NCBI GenBank assembly: GCA_012861695.1
Contig: JAAOOA010000086.1
Span: 8,884,385 to 8,948,384 of the forward strand
Length of the DNA: 64,000 nt
Direction: 5' to 3'
From: Trematomus loennbergii
Lineage: Eukaryota; Chordata; Actinopteri; Perciformes; Nototheniidae
In this document: piece after piece, positions 23,890 to 36,914 of the stretch
Layout of the letters: the number at the start of each line of letters is the position of its first letter
How positions within the stretch are numbered: position 1 is the stretch's first letter
The notes under the pieces: generated by a model
Told to the model about the DNA's origin: nothing
The model's input: the letters and a program-made list of their open reading frames with translations, nothing else
The model's database searches: none
Program-made: the position numbers and the translations under genes

Positions 23890-26800
23890 ATCATTTTTGA
23901 TAAACTTAAAACATTAGTCTAATAATAATTCTGGTCAATACTTAAATCAATAGGCGTCTTCAGATTCGAGTGTGGTCTCACTATACATTCAATTACATCA
24001 CAAAGTAGAATAAGATTTAAACATTCAATCACAATGATTGATACAGCCAATCATAATAGGAACAATTATCTCTCATGAGTGTTTGGAGCATCTTTTGTCA
24101 CAATAATGAACACACATAAAACACAGATACATAATAGCAAAAATATTTGTTCTAAACTAATATCTTTTATCATTTAAACCATTAGTTAATGTCATTTATC
24201 AAACTATAAAATCAAAACCAGCTTGCAGCTTAAAGATTTGCTTTAAGGCAATCACTAGTCAAAAGCATTTAAAACTTAGGATCATAAGAGATCCAGCTAA
24301 GGCATAAATTCACAGTGGTGATTTGATCAATCTGTAATCTGCAAAGTTGCAGTGTCCTCAATTTTAGGATTACTTTACGTTTACTTCATTACGCTTTAGC
24401 CAAGAGTAAGGCACTTAGTCTTAGTAAAATCAATACATTCATTTTAGTCAAGTACATTGTTCAAAATCTGAAAAGGAAAAGTTAGGCAAATATTCAAAGA
24501 CTTTTGTAAAAACCTGGAAAGGAAAGATTAAACATTCTTAAAACTTTAATTCATACATTTGTAAATGCTACAACTGATCTGTACCAAATTAAGTCTATCA
24601 ATTATTCTTATTAGCCATACTTACCTGAACATCTACTTATGGTACTTGGAAAGGGTTCTTCTGTGTTTATCTAATGTTGAATATAGAATATCAATTTCTT
24701 TAAATTATACTTCTCTAATTTGAGGATCAAATATGCTACATAATTGTTATATGAATTATTATAAATATTTGTTTTGGGCCAAAACTGAAATTAATCCAGT
24801 ACTTGAAACATCATTTTAGGTCTGTCTGTGCATGGACAATACATTAAAGAGTAGTGTTGTTAAGCCTGATTGCTGGATGATTAAGGATATTAACATTATC
24901 TGTTATAATATTAGAAATACCTTATTATTCAATACCTTATAATCTGAAATATTTATTTATTAATTTTGTTTAGTGTGAAAGTGTAATCTGATCTGACTAA
25001 ATATATTTATCACCACTATTTAACACATGTCTGGTCATTGGAAATATAAAAAACAATCATTAATTGTACATCTTTAAACATCTGGTCATTCAATTCAAAG
25101 TTCATCTTTGTACGAGAGCTGGAAGAACATGTCCGTCAGTCTTCGTTCTCCTCCTCCCTTTATGACACCGAGTGTCTGGTGTGTAAAGGCATCCTGATAC
25201 TGTAGATTAGCACTGAGGTGCTGATTGGCTCAAACTCTTCTTCATCAGAGCGCCATATTTCAACCCCCCAATTGCTCTGCTTTTGTGTGGCTCATTCAGT
25301 GAGCACTGTAGCTGACCCCCCAGTGAGACGGAGGCTCATCTGCCTGTATTCCTTCTGCTATCTGCTTGAGTGCAACGTATTCCTGATGCATCCAGGTGTC
25401 CCCCCGTGATGGGAGAGGTTAGGAAGACATCAAACTCCTAAGAAACATGGAACCTTGTATTATAGAAACCTCTGAAGCCCTCGCTCGTCCTGCAGGGTTG
25501 TCTGCTAGAGCCCACCGAGCAGAAAGATGAAGAGAAGAACCCCCTCTTATCAGAAAGGTGAAGAGAAGCATCCCATCTCGAACGACCTCGTGCTTCCTTG
25601 CACGTGGCTGGGGGTGCTCTCTGCACCCGGAGAGTGTGACCCTCTCTCTCTGACCCTTGGCCTTGAGAGCTGTCCTACTTATTGGGTTAACACCTGATAG
25701 GGATGTTTTTCTGAGTGAAGACAACTCAAAGTAATGGATTAGCACATTATCATTTAATTACAAAAAAAAAAAGGATAGGCCCCTCAGAATATTTGGAGCC
25801 TTCTGACATGCACATTATCATTTTGAAGGTTTGTGTTAGTCATTGAACATGCAAGAATCATATACTCATCAGTCCATAGCAGAGAAATGTTATTGTAAGT
25901 TAAAAGTGAGCTAGTCCCTGTGGATATAACCCTTCTCAATGATTCTAAATGTATTTTAATTCACCATTTACCTTTTGATAAAATATTAGTTGATCAGAAA
26001 TATTTTGTCTCTTCCATAAAACATAGGTTTGAGAAATAAATTACCCAATATAAAATAAATTACTCAATATAATTGACTCTTCCCTCCCTTTTCTTACATA
26101 TGGTACATATGAAATAGTAACTTAGGAGTCTATTTAAGCATGGTATAGTTTATAATCTATTGAATCGTTAGAGCAGAACAGAATGGTTGTATTGTAGCCT
26201 GAGTTTTGTGCAGCCTTTAGTTTTACCAGGTGGAAACATTGTCTATATAATGTGAATACATGTAGAACTAGACATTAAGAGACCCCTGACATTAGGCCTA
26301 TTTGAAACAATAGTAGGGGCTTTTACCAGCTCGCCCACTTACAGGCATCCTCTGCATAGCAGTATGAATAGCCTTAAAAACAACCCACTCTGCGGTAACG
26401 AGAGTCATGTATCTGAACCAAATGCCCTAAGTGAAGCCGTTAGTCTCATCTGACTGACCCAAGGGTTGGTGCTGGTGTGACAGGGAGGCTTCCAAGTGTT
26501 CATAGCAGATGTCATGCTTTCAGTTCATGGCTCGGTGGGGGGAGCAGTCCCATGTGAGACAGTATCAACGGCTGTAATGTTCAGTTTGAGGAGTGTCATT
26601 CTCTCTGGGAGCAGGAAATGGTGTCCATTCAGACCAGACCATTAATGTCATGTAGAGCAGCCATAGCATCTCTGTGACTGCACTCAGCCGGACTGCAGCA
26701 GGGCAGAACTGGGTGACTTTTAGTGAAGCCGTCCAAGGTCATAGACAAAATGGAACCACGTACTAACAAAAGGGACACAAGGTCCAATGTCTCTCTTTAC

Positions 26801-27235
26801 CTTTGGCTTAATTGTAAAACAAATTAGTGGAAGAAATGTGGAACAGTAATCCATCATCATGTGAAATTTAGAGTTAATTTAAATAATTACTTATGGGTTG
26901 AAGTCAAATTAACATTAACATTAGAACTAAAGTCAGTCAAATTGGACGTGCACGCATCAGAATCTAATCAATACACCATTTTCCCAGCTCTGTAATGAAA
27001 AGGATATCAAGATTAGGTACATTACAGGAGTGATAAAACATCCAAACATGCACACTTATCTTATTCTAGTAGAGATTAGAGGACAGGTCTAATGTTGTGA
27101 ACAAAATGATCAAGTCAAGTTATTTTTATTTATCTTATCTTATGTACCACATTTAATTTAATAATTAATTAAATTACTAATAACTTTAAAGAAGGCAACA
27201 ATTTACAATGTGGATAAGGTGAATACTTATCCAAA
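23890..27235. other. LTR-element interior, AT-rich and non-coding
   Basis: No retroviral domain is recognisable on either strand. The longest minus-strand frame (25419-25745) contains an internal near-repeat (CTTCTCTTCACCTTTCTG / CTTCTCTTCATCTTTCTG) and no known motif, so it is not called as a gene. Confidence 0.5.
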
Positions 27236-27238
27236 GTG

Positions 27239-27320
<82 letters not shown>

Positions 27321-27354
27321 GTGTGTGTGTGTGTGTGTGGTGTGTGTGTGTGTG

Positions 27355-27449
<95 letters not shown>
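27236..27449. repeat. (TG)n microsatellite, interrupted
   Basis: About 214 bp of TG dinucleotides with several GG or TT phase interruptions in the first half and a pure second half. It lies directly upstream of the first 183-bp direct repeat. Confidence 0.98.
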
Positions 27450-27451
<2 letters not shown>

Positions 27452-27632
27452 CAGCTTGTCTGCCCAAGGTTAAAACATTTGGACAGCAGTGAGAATGTTA
27501 TGAGAAACAATTTGTTGCTTAGACTGAACTCGAAAGAAGCTAGACTGGAACATTTTAAATAAATCAAAACACCTGTACATTAATTAAATACATTTGACAT
27601 TTAGCTTGAGCTGGGTTCAATACTTTCTTTAT
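27450..27632. repeat. Direct repeat flanking the endonuclease fragment, copy 1
   Basis: This 183-bp block starts AACAGCTTGTCTGCCCAAGG and ends CAATACTTTCTTTAT. It is repeated almost exactly at 28350-28534. Both copies directly follow a long (TG)n tract. Confidence 0.93.
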
Positions 27633-28349
<717 letters not shown>

Positions 28350-28534
28350 AACAGCTTGTCTGCCCAAGGTTAAAACATTTGGGACAGCAGTGAGAATGTT
28401 ATGAGAAACAATTTGTTGCTTAGACTGAACTCGAAAGAAGCTGAGATTAGAACATTTTAAATAAATCAAAACACTTGTACATTAATTAAATACATTTGAC
28501 ATTTAGCTTGAGCTGGGTTCAATACTTTCTTTAT
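28350..28534. repeat. Direct repeat flanking the endonuclease fragment, copy 2
   Basis: This 185-bp block matches 27450-27632 with a few substitutions and two one-base insertions. After CTTTCTTTAT the sequences diverge, which marks the insertion or duplication boundary. Confidence 0.93.
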
Positions 28535-30349
28535 GGTATTTAAATTGGGCTCAAGTAGAACCTTTACATGGATTTGGCTTGCAACACAAAGTGATACCGA
28601 TCTCTGTCTGTTATGATTTGAAAGTCTCATGATTTAAAGTGTAGGGCTGTGAAGGAGAGGCCCTTGGAAAACAACATCTATTTTTTTAACTGTAATTACT
28701 TATTGTAAAGAGATTGCAACATTATACTTTTTAAAGAATTGCTCAATTCATTTAACACATTTATTATGCACACTGTAATGAAAACGTCAACAAATATATT
28801 GATCCTGGCTTAACCAGCGACCTTTACTCTTTTGTTCATAAGCTCGGTTTCAGAAAACTTGTCAGTAGTTTAACAACTATTAGAATTGTAGTAATGTCTA
28901 TGGAGACCAATTGGTTGATACGAGAAATCATTTGAAGCAGTTTAATAAAGAATGTTAAACTATATTTAAAACTGTAATTAAACTTCAACTTATATTAATT
29001 ATCTGAATCCAGTGGCCAGTTGGAACAGATAATCAACAAAGTTTCCATTTTGCAGCAACAGCGCAAAAGGTTTCAACAATAATTTGTATTATGTCTGAGT
29101 CTAGTTCTGTCTTATCAGCTTTGTTTCGGAATGTGTTCAATACATTACGTTTTTTTTCATTATTACCATACAATACATAGATTTAAGAATAAATGAAACA
29201 AATAATACAACATTGACCTAAAACAGCAGACAGATTTTGCCACCCTGACCTCCTCAGGCAGGTTTTTACGACCAGCAGTGATGCCTCTAGGGTCTCAGGG
29301 TGCAGGACGGGGCATAGGGTTTATAAAAGGTCACAAACATATCTTAACATACAGCAATACAATTTAAAATGTATTCTTAAAGTAATATAATCTTATCTTT
29401 ACAGCGCACACCCTGAACAGTGTGCTTGTTTACATTTCCTCTGCACACTCAGATGCAGGACATAAAAACACTCTTTTGCTATTTATTTTCATTTTGCAGC
29501 ACATCTATACTACCAGAATTTTGCAAAACACTATATATTATTTATTTTCTCAAGTCATTTACTTTTGGTGAGTTAACTAAAGCTTAGTTTATTTTACCCT
29601 GGCTATGGACTGATTCATTATTAGTTGTTACAAAACATGCACAAGACGGCGGTTAGACAAACCAATATAGACCCCTGATACAAACAATCAGACAAACAAA
29701 CATGATGAACTCGTAATAAACACCAGTGCGACAGCAAAGTTCATCCAGCTCAATTTAGTCCGGATTAAAGAGGTTTCAGAGGGGGTAGGGAATTGATCTC
29801 TCCCATGGGAACCTTGACTCGCGCTCCACCCTTGTATACAAGTCCTTAGATCGGTGCCTGAAGACCGTCCAAGAGCAATAACTAGCTTATCCTCTTGCGA
29901 CCCCACTATCCCTTCTAGTGGTGCTATGCCCCCCGATCAGGAGCATAGACTTTTTTCTCCTCTACCCTTTCTATCCGAAACACACAGTTAACTGTAGTCC
30001 TACTCGACCAGCCTATACACACTATCATGTTCATCACAACGATGAAACACAGTTTTGCTCTACACTTGCATACCACTGCCCACCCGTGATCAATTAGCCT
30101 ATAATTTTATGTATGCACCCCGGACCGCACCAGCTCCTCCAGCAATGTAGGGAGCTGTCGCATCAGGTAATGCACGCACCTCGCACTGCCAGCACGTCGT
30201 AAACGGCCACAAGCCACGAGAGTGCTTTTAAACCATCTCGTTTTTAATAGAGACGGCGGTGGTGTGAGTTAAAGCTATAGACAAAAGCTGTGATTTTCTC
30301 CCTCTGAGTTCACTTCACCAGCCATGCAGATACGGGGAGGTATTTTACA
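28535..30349. other. LTR-element interior and leader, non-coding
   Basis: No retroviral domain recognised. The minus-strand frame 29688-29906 lacks known motifs. The base composition becomes more GC-rich towards the 5' leader at about 30100. Confidence 0.45.
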
Positions 30350-30730
30350 CTCTGCGACTGCCTGTGCGGCACATATGCCCCGAGCAGCAAAATCTCTGCT
30401 ACTGCCTGTGCGGCACACATGTCCCGAGCAGCACACACAGAGGACACACACCCCGGAGCCGCAGCTGGAGCCGTGTTTTTTTTAGAGGCGATAGGGGTAA
30501 TATCTCTGGCTGCTTATGTTAACTGCTAGTATTGGCCGCTGAAACCCCCAGAATTTCGGCGATTTGTTCACTACAAATCTCTATTTTGCTTTCACACAGA
30601 AGTTCCACTTTACAGATGCCCTCATTAAGGTCTTTTTAAACATCTCTGCGACTGCCTGTGCGGCACATATGCCCCGAGCAGCAAAACATCTCTGCTACTG
30701 CCTGTGCGGCACATATGTCCCGAGCAGGAA
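30350..30730 (-). repeat. Leader repeats of the LTR element (two pairs of ~40-bp units)
   Basis: Four copies of a unit with the core ACTGCCTGTGCGGCACA and CCCGAGCAGCA occur at about 30350, 30392, 30642 and 30685. They form two tandem pairs about 290 bp apart. The two members of each pair differ in the same way (GCGACTG versus GCTACTG), so the pair was copied as a whole. They lie in the 5' untranslated leader, 200-600 bp from the primer site. Confidence 0.85.
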
Positions 30731-30917
30731 ATCAGCCAGGTCAGCGTCCCTGGATGATCCCCTGGGGTTAATAGCCCCAAATGTTCACTAACCAAAACGA
30801 AACACAGCCGCTCTGCTTCACAGATAATTTTAGGATACCGTCAATCACAGATTCTGGTAAGGCAATGTCCAAATGTAGATTTGAAATCACACTTACCAGT
30901 TCTGAAGATCTGTTGGC

Positions 30918-30935
30918 ATCCTGCCGACAACGCCA
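30918..30935 (-). promoter_or_regulatory. Primer binding site, tRNA-Ser-like
   Basis: On the minus strand, three bases after the 5' LTR, the sequence reads TGGCGTTGTCGGCAGGAT. This differs by one base from the complement of the usual 3' end of vertebrate serine tRNA (TGGCGTAGTCGGCAGGAT, from general knowledge). Confidence 0.75.
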
Positions 30936-30938
30936 ATT

Positions 30939-31460
30939 TGTGGAGGAAACTTCTGTGTAGAATGCATGGAGTCACCGACTCAGGAAGGAGACACGGTGAG
31001 AGTTGGAGCTTTGATGTCAAACACTGATGGGTTTATTCAGAGTATTCGGCCGGAGGATTCACATCACAAATCAAAGAGTCAGAGGTTCTGACTACACGGT
31101 AGAGTTGTCACGTCAATTCTGAAGAGCCTCTCTCTATGCTAGACCTTTTAACTGGTTCACAGAGAGAAATCAACATCTCTGAAGGAGTAGACTAACAGCT
31201 GGGAACACTGACCACCTGCGTCCGACACTCATGGCCTCGAAGATTTCACATCTTAGAGTCCACAAACACCGATAAAGAAGTGCCTCAGTGCTCTCACAAC
31301 AATTACCATTCGTGCCAGACAAGTTGACCGGTCACAAACTGGTGACAACAACACATATGGCACCAATGCCTTTCTTTAAAGGAGATAACAGACGTCAGAG
31401 TAGATCATAAAACGTCACAGAGCAAAAGGTTAGATATCTAGAAGAATTATTCCTTAAACA
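30939..31460 (-). repeat. 5' LTR
   Basis: It is the 522-bp partner of the LTR at 23352-23875 and would carry the promoter of the minus-strand element. About a dozen differences between the LTRs suggest a moderately recent insertion. Confidence 0.9.
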
Positions 31461-32790
31461 GTACATAATTGAATAAATGTGATTGCTGAAGTGTTCTTTT
31501 AGTCTGTGTTAATTTGCTGCAATTAGCAATTATCTTGATTATTTAAATAGCTACAATGCGTAGATGTGTCTGTTTGCATTTTTGTGACAACTCAAGTTCA
31601 TACCTCTTAGAATCTATTTGAATTCCCTCAGTCATAAATGCTTTGTTTGTGATTGTTTAATCCATGTCATATGTTTGAGCCAAAAAAGTATTACTTACAA
31701 TTTTGGCAATTATATTCCAATTTGTTCCAAGTTTAGTCTTGTAATAATGTAGTCTTAAAAACAAAACTACATTATCAATGTCAAAGTTTTGAGGTAAACA
31801 TATTTTCTCTACAGGGGTGACGCTATTTGTGTTCTCAGAAAAACCTGTAAAAAAGTATTGAACTTTTTTTTCTTAAGATTGCCTGGTACCTCAGGTGGTA
31901 GAGCATTTTGGCCCTTATTGTGGGTCTGAACAGCAGCTATTCTTGAAACAACTGGCATTAACAGGTTAAAAGTAAATGCTAGAACACAACGTTACTGCAG
32001 CACACGTAGAGATGAGTCATACATTCAGTGTACTAGTTCAGATATGTCAGTTCTATAGAGATACCCAAACAATGTCTGCTAACCTTATATTAGGGAACAT
32101 AATCTCCTGTCCAAATTGACCAAAGTTGAGTTCAAGTAATCCATATAATAATTTTTTTAATTCACCATTTAATTTCTAAGTGGTAGATAGTGACTCTATA
32201 TAACTGAGAAAACCAGATGTTCACACCTGTTCCCTCTAACTGTATAGATATAAAAGACACTGAAAATGAGCTCCCTGAAATAGAGACAGGTAAGGCAGGT
32301 TAGGGAGGGTCAGCCACAACAAAAAGCAAAATGACACCAGCCAACGCAAAAAAAAAAGATTGACGATATGACAAAATTGATGACAGCCTTCGAGAATCTC
32401 CTCTGCACAGACAACAAGTTGGACTGCAGATGGATGGTTACCACAGGTTGCATGCCTGCACTGTTTAATGAAGTGTCGAGGTTCATTTTAAACTCGGCAA
32501 AACATTTTGGGCCCTTCAGAATCTGGCTTTTGAATTCTATCAATCAGTGGCAGGGCTGTCTGTCACGGTGACAGGCGTCGGGACTCGTGGGACTCTCATC
32601 GAGTGGCACTGATATTCCTCACTACAGCAGCATGAATGACACCTGTAACACGTGAAAGGATTTTTACTCCCGAGGGAGATGAACAACTTACTAAAAATAG
32701 CTGGACTCATACTGCTGACACAGAAATAAAACTCAACCTTTTGGTGTTCAAACAATTGTGTAGCCTTGTTCGCATGTAAGCAACATTATT
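31461..32790. other. Non-coding stretch, nothing firm
   Basis: No exon or transposon end supported. GGTACCTCAGGTGGTAGAGC near 31886 resembles a tRNA-derived A box but has no matching B box or cloverleaf that I can see. Confidence 0.4.
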
Positions 32791-32792
32791 AT

Positions 32793-33258
32793 TGTCTTTT
32801 ATACATATGTGTCCCCTCTGAGTAAAGAGCTTCTGAACGTTTCAGGAAAAAAGATTCGCTCACTTCTCCTGATCCATTTATATAAAAACCTGTCTGAAAA
32901 TGAGCTGATCAGATTTTGGCCACTTTATGATGTCATACGATTTTCTGGCTTGTGTAACCATCAGCCAATCACCAACCAAGGTAAGACCCCCCACCTTATC
33001 ACCTGAATCTCCTCCCTAAGCACCATTGTGTTATTTTTAACCAAATATCTCGCAGAGGGGCGTGGGGAGTGGCTCCTTATTTTCATCTAAAGTAACAGAC
33101 ACAGAATCAGCACTTTTGAAACAGGGCTGAAACAGAGGGGATTATGGGATGCTACAATGCCTGATCTGTTTGGTATTTCGAGCCAAACACTTGACATGTT
33201 TTGTGTATCTCCGAGACCTATAATATATGATGAAAAACAGTATAATAGGGGCCTCATA
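32793..33258. mobile_element. MITE remnant related to 52257-52930
   Basis: It shares GTCTTTTATACATA near the left, TGATCTGTTTGGTATTT, AAACACTT and ATCT(C/G)GAGACCTA near the right, and an ATAATAGG(G/T)GC terminus with the element nested in the hAT at 51511-53092. Its left terminus is lost and no TTAA pair is seen. Confidence 0.55.
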
Positions 33259-33324
33259 GTATGTCCTAGTATGTCAATGTCAAATCTACTATGTACTTAT
33301 GTGATTCTGTTTTCTTCAAGTTTG

Positions 33325-33400
33325 TATCTTCTTGGTCGAATGCACTTATTGTAAGTCGCTTTGGATAAAAGCGTCAGCTAACTGCAATGTAATGTAATCT
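33325..33400 (+). mobile_element. V-SINE/L2-type 3' tail
   Basis: GTAAGTCGCTTTGGATAAAA followed by GCGTCAGCTAA and (TGTAA)n is the conserved stem-loop tail recognised by fish L2-type reverse transcriptases and shared by V-SINEs. No clear SINE body is visible upstream. Confidence 0.65.
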
Positions 33401-33537
33401 ACCTTTAAAGTTGTAAATGCCCCAATTGTCATGTTAATTATAAAAGTAGTGTGCATGGATAGAGTTCATTTCAGTGCATCCTTTACCACATATACGTCTT
33501 TTTAGGTAGAGCATGAATTTAATTGAATCAAATAAAC

Positions 33538-35163
33538 TTGTCTTAATAATAATAATAATAATACATTTTATTTTTAGGTGCCTTTCATGACACCCAAGGA
33601 CACCATACAATTTGTTTAAAAAAAGAAAACGCTAATAGGCAACAGAACATAATAAAAACACAAACGGGAAATCATGGAGGAGACAGTCAAGTGGATACAA
33701 ATGAAACATATAATGGGGAGCACTACAGTGAGTAGGCACATTTGAACAGGTGGGTTTTTAATTGGGATTTGAATATGGTGAAACTGTCGGATGTGCGGGG
33801 GGAGGGAGTTCCAGAGTCTGGGAGCAGTGCAGCTAAAAGCCCGAGCACCCAGGGTGACGAGGCGTGGGTGGGGACAGTTAGCAGACCAGCAGAGGAGGAG
33901 CGGAGGGAGCGAGAGGGGTGTACTCCTGAAGAAGGTCAGCCAGATAGGGGGGGGCAGGTTATGTAGGGCTTTGTAAGTGAGCAGTAGGTTTTTGAAGTTG
34001 ATACGGGATTGAACAGGGAGCCAGTGGAGTTGGATGAGGATGGGGATGATGTGTTCTGAGGCCTTGGCTGCAGAGTTCTGTATGATTTGTTGTTTATTGA
34101 TGAGCTTGGTGGGTATGCCTGAGAGGATGGCGTTACAGTAGTCGATGCGGGACGTGACAAATGCATTGACCAGGACTTCAGTGTTTGATTCAGAAAGGGA
34201 TGGGCGGAGTCTGGAGATGTTGCGTATGTGGAAGAAGGCAGTCCGGGTGATGTTATTTATGTGAGGTGAAAATGAGAGGGAGCTGTCCAGGATGACACCA
34301 AGGCTCTTAACTTGGCCAGAGAAGGGGATGGAGTAGCCATCAATGATGAGGTTGGAGGCAGAGGAGGATGAGGTTTTGGAGAGGGTGGTTTTGGTGCCAA
34401 CCAGCAGGGCTTCGGTTTTGCTGCCGTTGAGTTTTAGGAAATTCCTGCTCATCCAGCTCCTGATGTCCTGGAGGCAGTTGGTGAGAGAGGTTGAGGGGAG
34501 GGCAGTGTTGGGTTGCTGGAAATGTAGACCTGGGTATCATCGGCGTAACAGTGGAAATGGACATTATGATGACAGAGGATAGTGCCAAGGGGAGTAATAA
34601 TAGATAATAAACAGGAGTGGACCCAATACTGACCCCTGAGGAACACCATGTGAGACAGTGGAGCAGCTTGACCGGTGGGTGCTGAGACCGACATATTGTT
34701 TTCTGTCTGTGAGGTAGGATGAAAACCATGAGAGTGCAGTCCCAGTGATCCCAATGTCTGCCAGACGTTTGATAAGCAGTGGGTGTGAGATGGTGTCAAA
34801 GGCAGCTGTGAGGTCAAGGAGGATTAGGATGGTGAGCAGTCCAGAGTCAGCTGCACGGAGGAGGTCGTTGGTGATTTTTACCAGCGCTGTTTCGGTGCTG
34901 TGCTTTGAGCGGAAACCCGATTGGAAGGGTTCATGAAGGTTGTTTTTGTCCAGGTGTTGTTGAAGTTGGTCAGCAACCACTCTTTCAAGGGTTTTTGAGA
35001 TGAAGGATAGGTTAGAGATGGGCCTGTAGTTATTCAGGTCATCTCGGTCAGCTCCAGGTTTTTTGAGTGTTTTTGTTATTGCAGCAGTTTTGAGGTTTGG
35101 CGTTACAGTTCCAGTTGCGAGGGACGAGTTAATGATTCTTAAGAGCTGAAGAAGAATAAACAC
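33538..35163 (-). mobile_element. L2-clade LINE, 5'-truncated, frameshifted
   Basis: On the minus strand the reverse transcriptase shows NNYRPISNLSFISKTLERVV, motif [31 protein letters not shown] and the catalytic YADD codons at 34536-34547. The thumb and C-terminal regions follow (VNAFVTSRIDYCNA, LWNSLPPHIRQ). Frame breaks near 34605 and 34450 disable it. The 3' end carries GGCACCTAAAAATAAAATG and an (ATT)n tail at 33545-33562. The endonuclease and the start of the reverse transcriptase are missing. Confidence 0.9.
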
Positions 35164-36025
35164 AACGACAGCTTGTTACACTTCCCCTGTATTTGGCTGG
35201 TGTTGAAATAAAAGGAACTGCTTCCTTGATGTTTCTTTCTTGTAACACAGTGAGATTCTAGGTTCAGTTTGCATTTTATTCACCATTATCACCAGAGCAA
35301 GACCCTGTAAGTGGCTCTTGCTAGATTCTGTGTACCTGAGAAGAGTAAAGATGCAGCTTGAAAATATTTTAGCATTCACATCTTTTTCAAATCAGAGTTT
35401 AGTGGCAACTCATGCGGTGGTATAGGATGGAAGTCAATTCTTGCTGAATTTCCAAAGTTTATACTGTATATCAGTTGGATTTACCAAAAGGGCAGGAAGT
35501 GTAAATGTTCCAATGAAAAATGTATCTATATGTTCTGCTTCTGCTCCACTGTATATGATACTCATAGCCCCTCCAATACACTACTTGTGTGTCCTAGAAT
35601 GAACTCAGTTTAGTAGAATAATTTGTATATTTAGCATGTTGTTGGGGAATCATTTGTTTGAAACTGACCAACAGCAAAAAAGTGACTTACACAAGTTGTT
35701 TTTTAGAGTTGTGTTTTGCAGTGGTTCTTATTACAATCCATATACTGTACCCTACATAGGATTAAGCTAAACACATTTCAGATCTTGTATATAAGCTTAT
35801 AGTAATCATTTTACAATATTTTACATATTTTGTTTGGTTATCTTACTAGTTTTGGCATTGAGTTTGGTTCTCAATCCGGATTCTCCAACTCTATCGCCAA
35901 AGGAAAAACGTCGATATAGGATGACTTTGGGTCTGAGACGATGTGAAGTTAAATAACACACATCTGACGTCTGCACACTTGCTACTTAAAGGGTCCCACT
36001 TCTTCCTGCACTGGAACTGAAGGAA
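35164..36025. other. Non-coding stretch, no gene seen
   Basis: AT-rich sequence without supported exons or transposon ends. Confidence 0.45.
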
Positions 36026-36914
36026 GTATTCAAGGTTCAAGGTTCTTTATTTGTCATACGTACATAGCTACAGTGTAGTTATGCCGATGAAATTCTTAGG
36101 TCACAGGCTTCTCCAACAGTGCAACACAAAACACAGATAAACAGACAAATATAGTGCAAGTAAATAGTAAATAGTAAATACAAAAAGAGAAATAGTTTAA
36201 AAAGGGAAATAGTGAAATAGTGCAATAAGAGTCTACATGCAAGTTATTGGAATATGATATATTAGGTAAATAGATAAATAATAGTAGTTAATAGTAGTTT
36301 TAAAGTAGCAGCCAGATGAATATTTTGGATTTGTTTCAACAGTTCAGGGGTTTAACAGATTTTGCTTCAGCTGTTCAGGTGTTTAACAGTCTTACGATTG
36401 AGGGCGGTGCAGCTGCCGTACCAGGCCGTGATACAGCCAGTCAGGATACTCTCCATGGTGCACCTGCAGAAGTTGCAGAGTATCCTGGAGTCCATGTTGA
36501 ACCTCCTCAGCCTGCGGAGGAAGAAGAGCCGCTGTCAAGCTTTTTGGTGATGGTGTTTGTGTGAAGAGTCCATGTCAGGTCCTCAGTGATGTGGACACCA
36601 AGGAACCTGAAGCTGCTGACTCTCTCCACCGTAGTCCCATTGATGGCGATGGGGGCGTGTCCCTCTCCTTGCTGCTTCTTGTAATCCACAATCAGCTCCT
36701 TGGTTTTGCTGACGTTGAGATGGAGGTTGTTATCCTGGCACCAAGATGTCAGGTTTTCGACCTCCTCTCTGTACGCCGTCTCGTCGCCGTCTGTGATCTG
36801 GCCGATGACGGTCGTGTCGTCAGCAAACTTCACGATGGTGTTGGAGCCGTGTGTGGCCACGCAGTCGTGTGTGAACAGGGAGTAGAGGAGAGGGCTGAGC
36901 ACGCAGCCTTGAGT
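36026..36914 (-). mobile_element. Rex1-like LINE, 5'-truncated
   Basis: On the minus strand a frame (36950-36507) encodes the reverse transcriptase core QGCVLSPLLYSLFTHDC, the catalytic FADD codons (36816-36827), and NNLHLNVSKTKELIVDY, VSSFRFLGVHITEDLTW. A frameshift near 36530 separates the C-terminal part. The 3' end has the AATAAAGAACCTTGAACCTT tail (36026-36050) typical of fish Rex1-type elements. The 5' break is at about 36914, just after the QGCVLSP motif. Confidence 0.85.

Noticed and set aside
29688..29906. Minus-strand frame in the LTR element as gag remnant
   Set aside because: No nucleocapsid zinc knuckle, capsid or protease motif could be seen.
31880..31935. Possible tRNA gene or tRNA-derived SINE head
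   Set aside because: Only an A-box-like GGTGGTAGAGC is present. There is no B box, cloverleaf or SINE tail.
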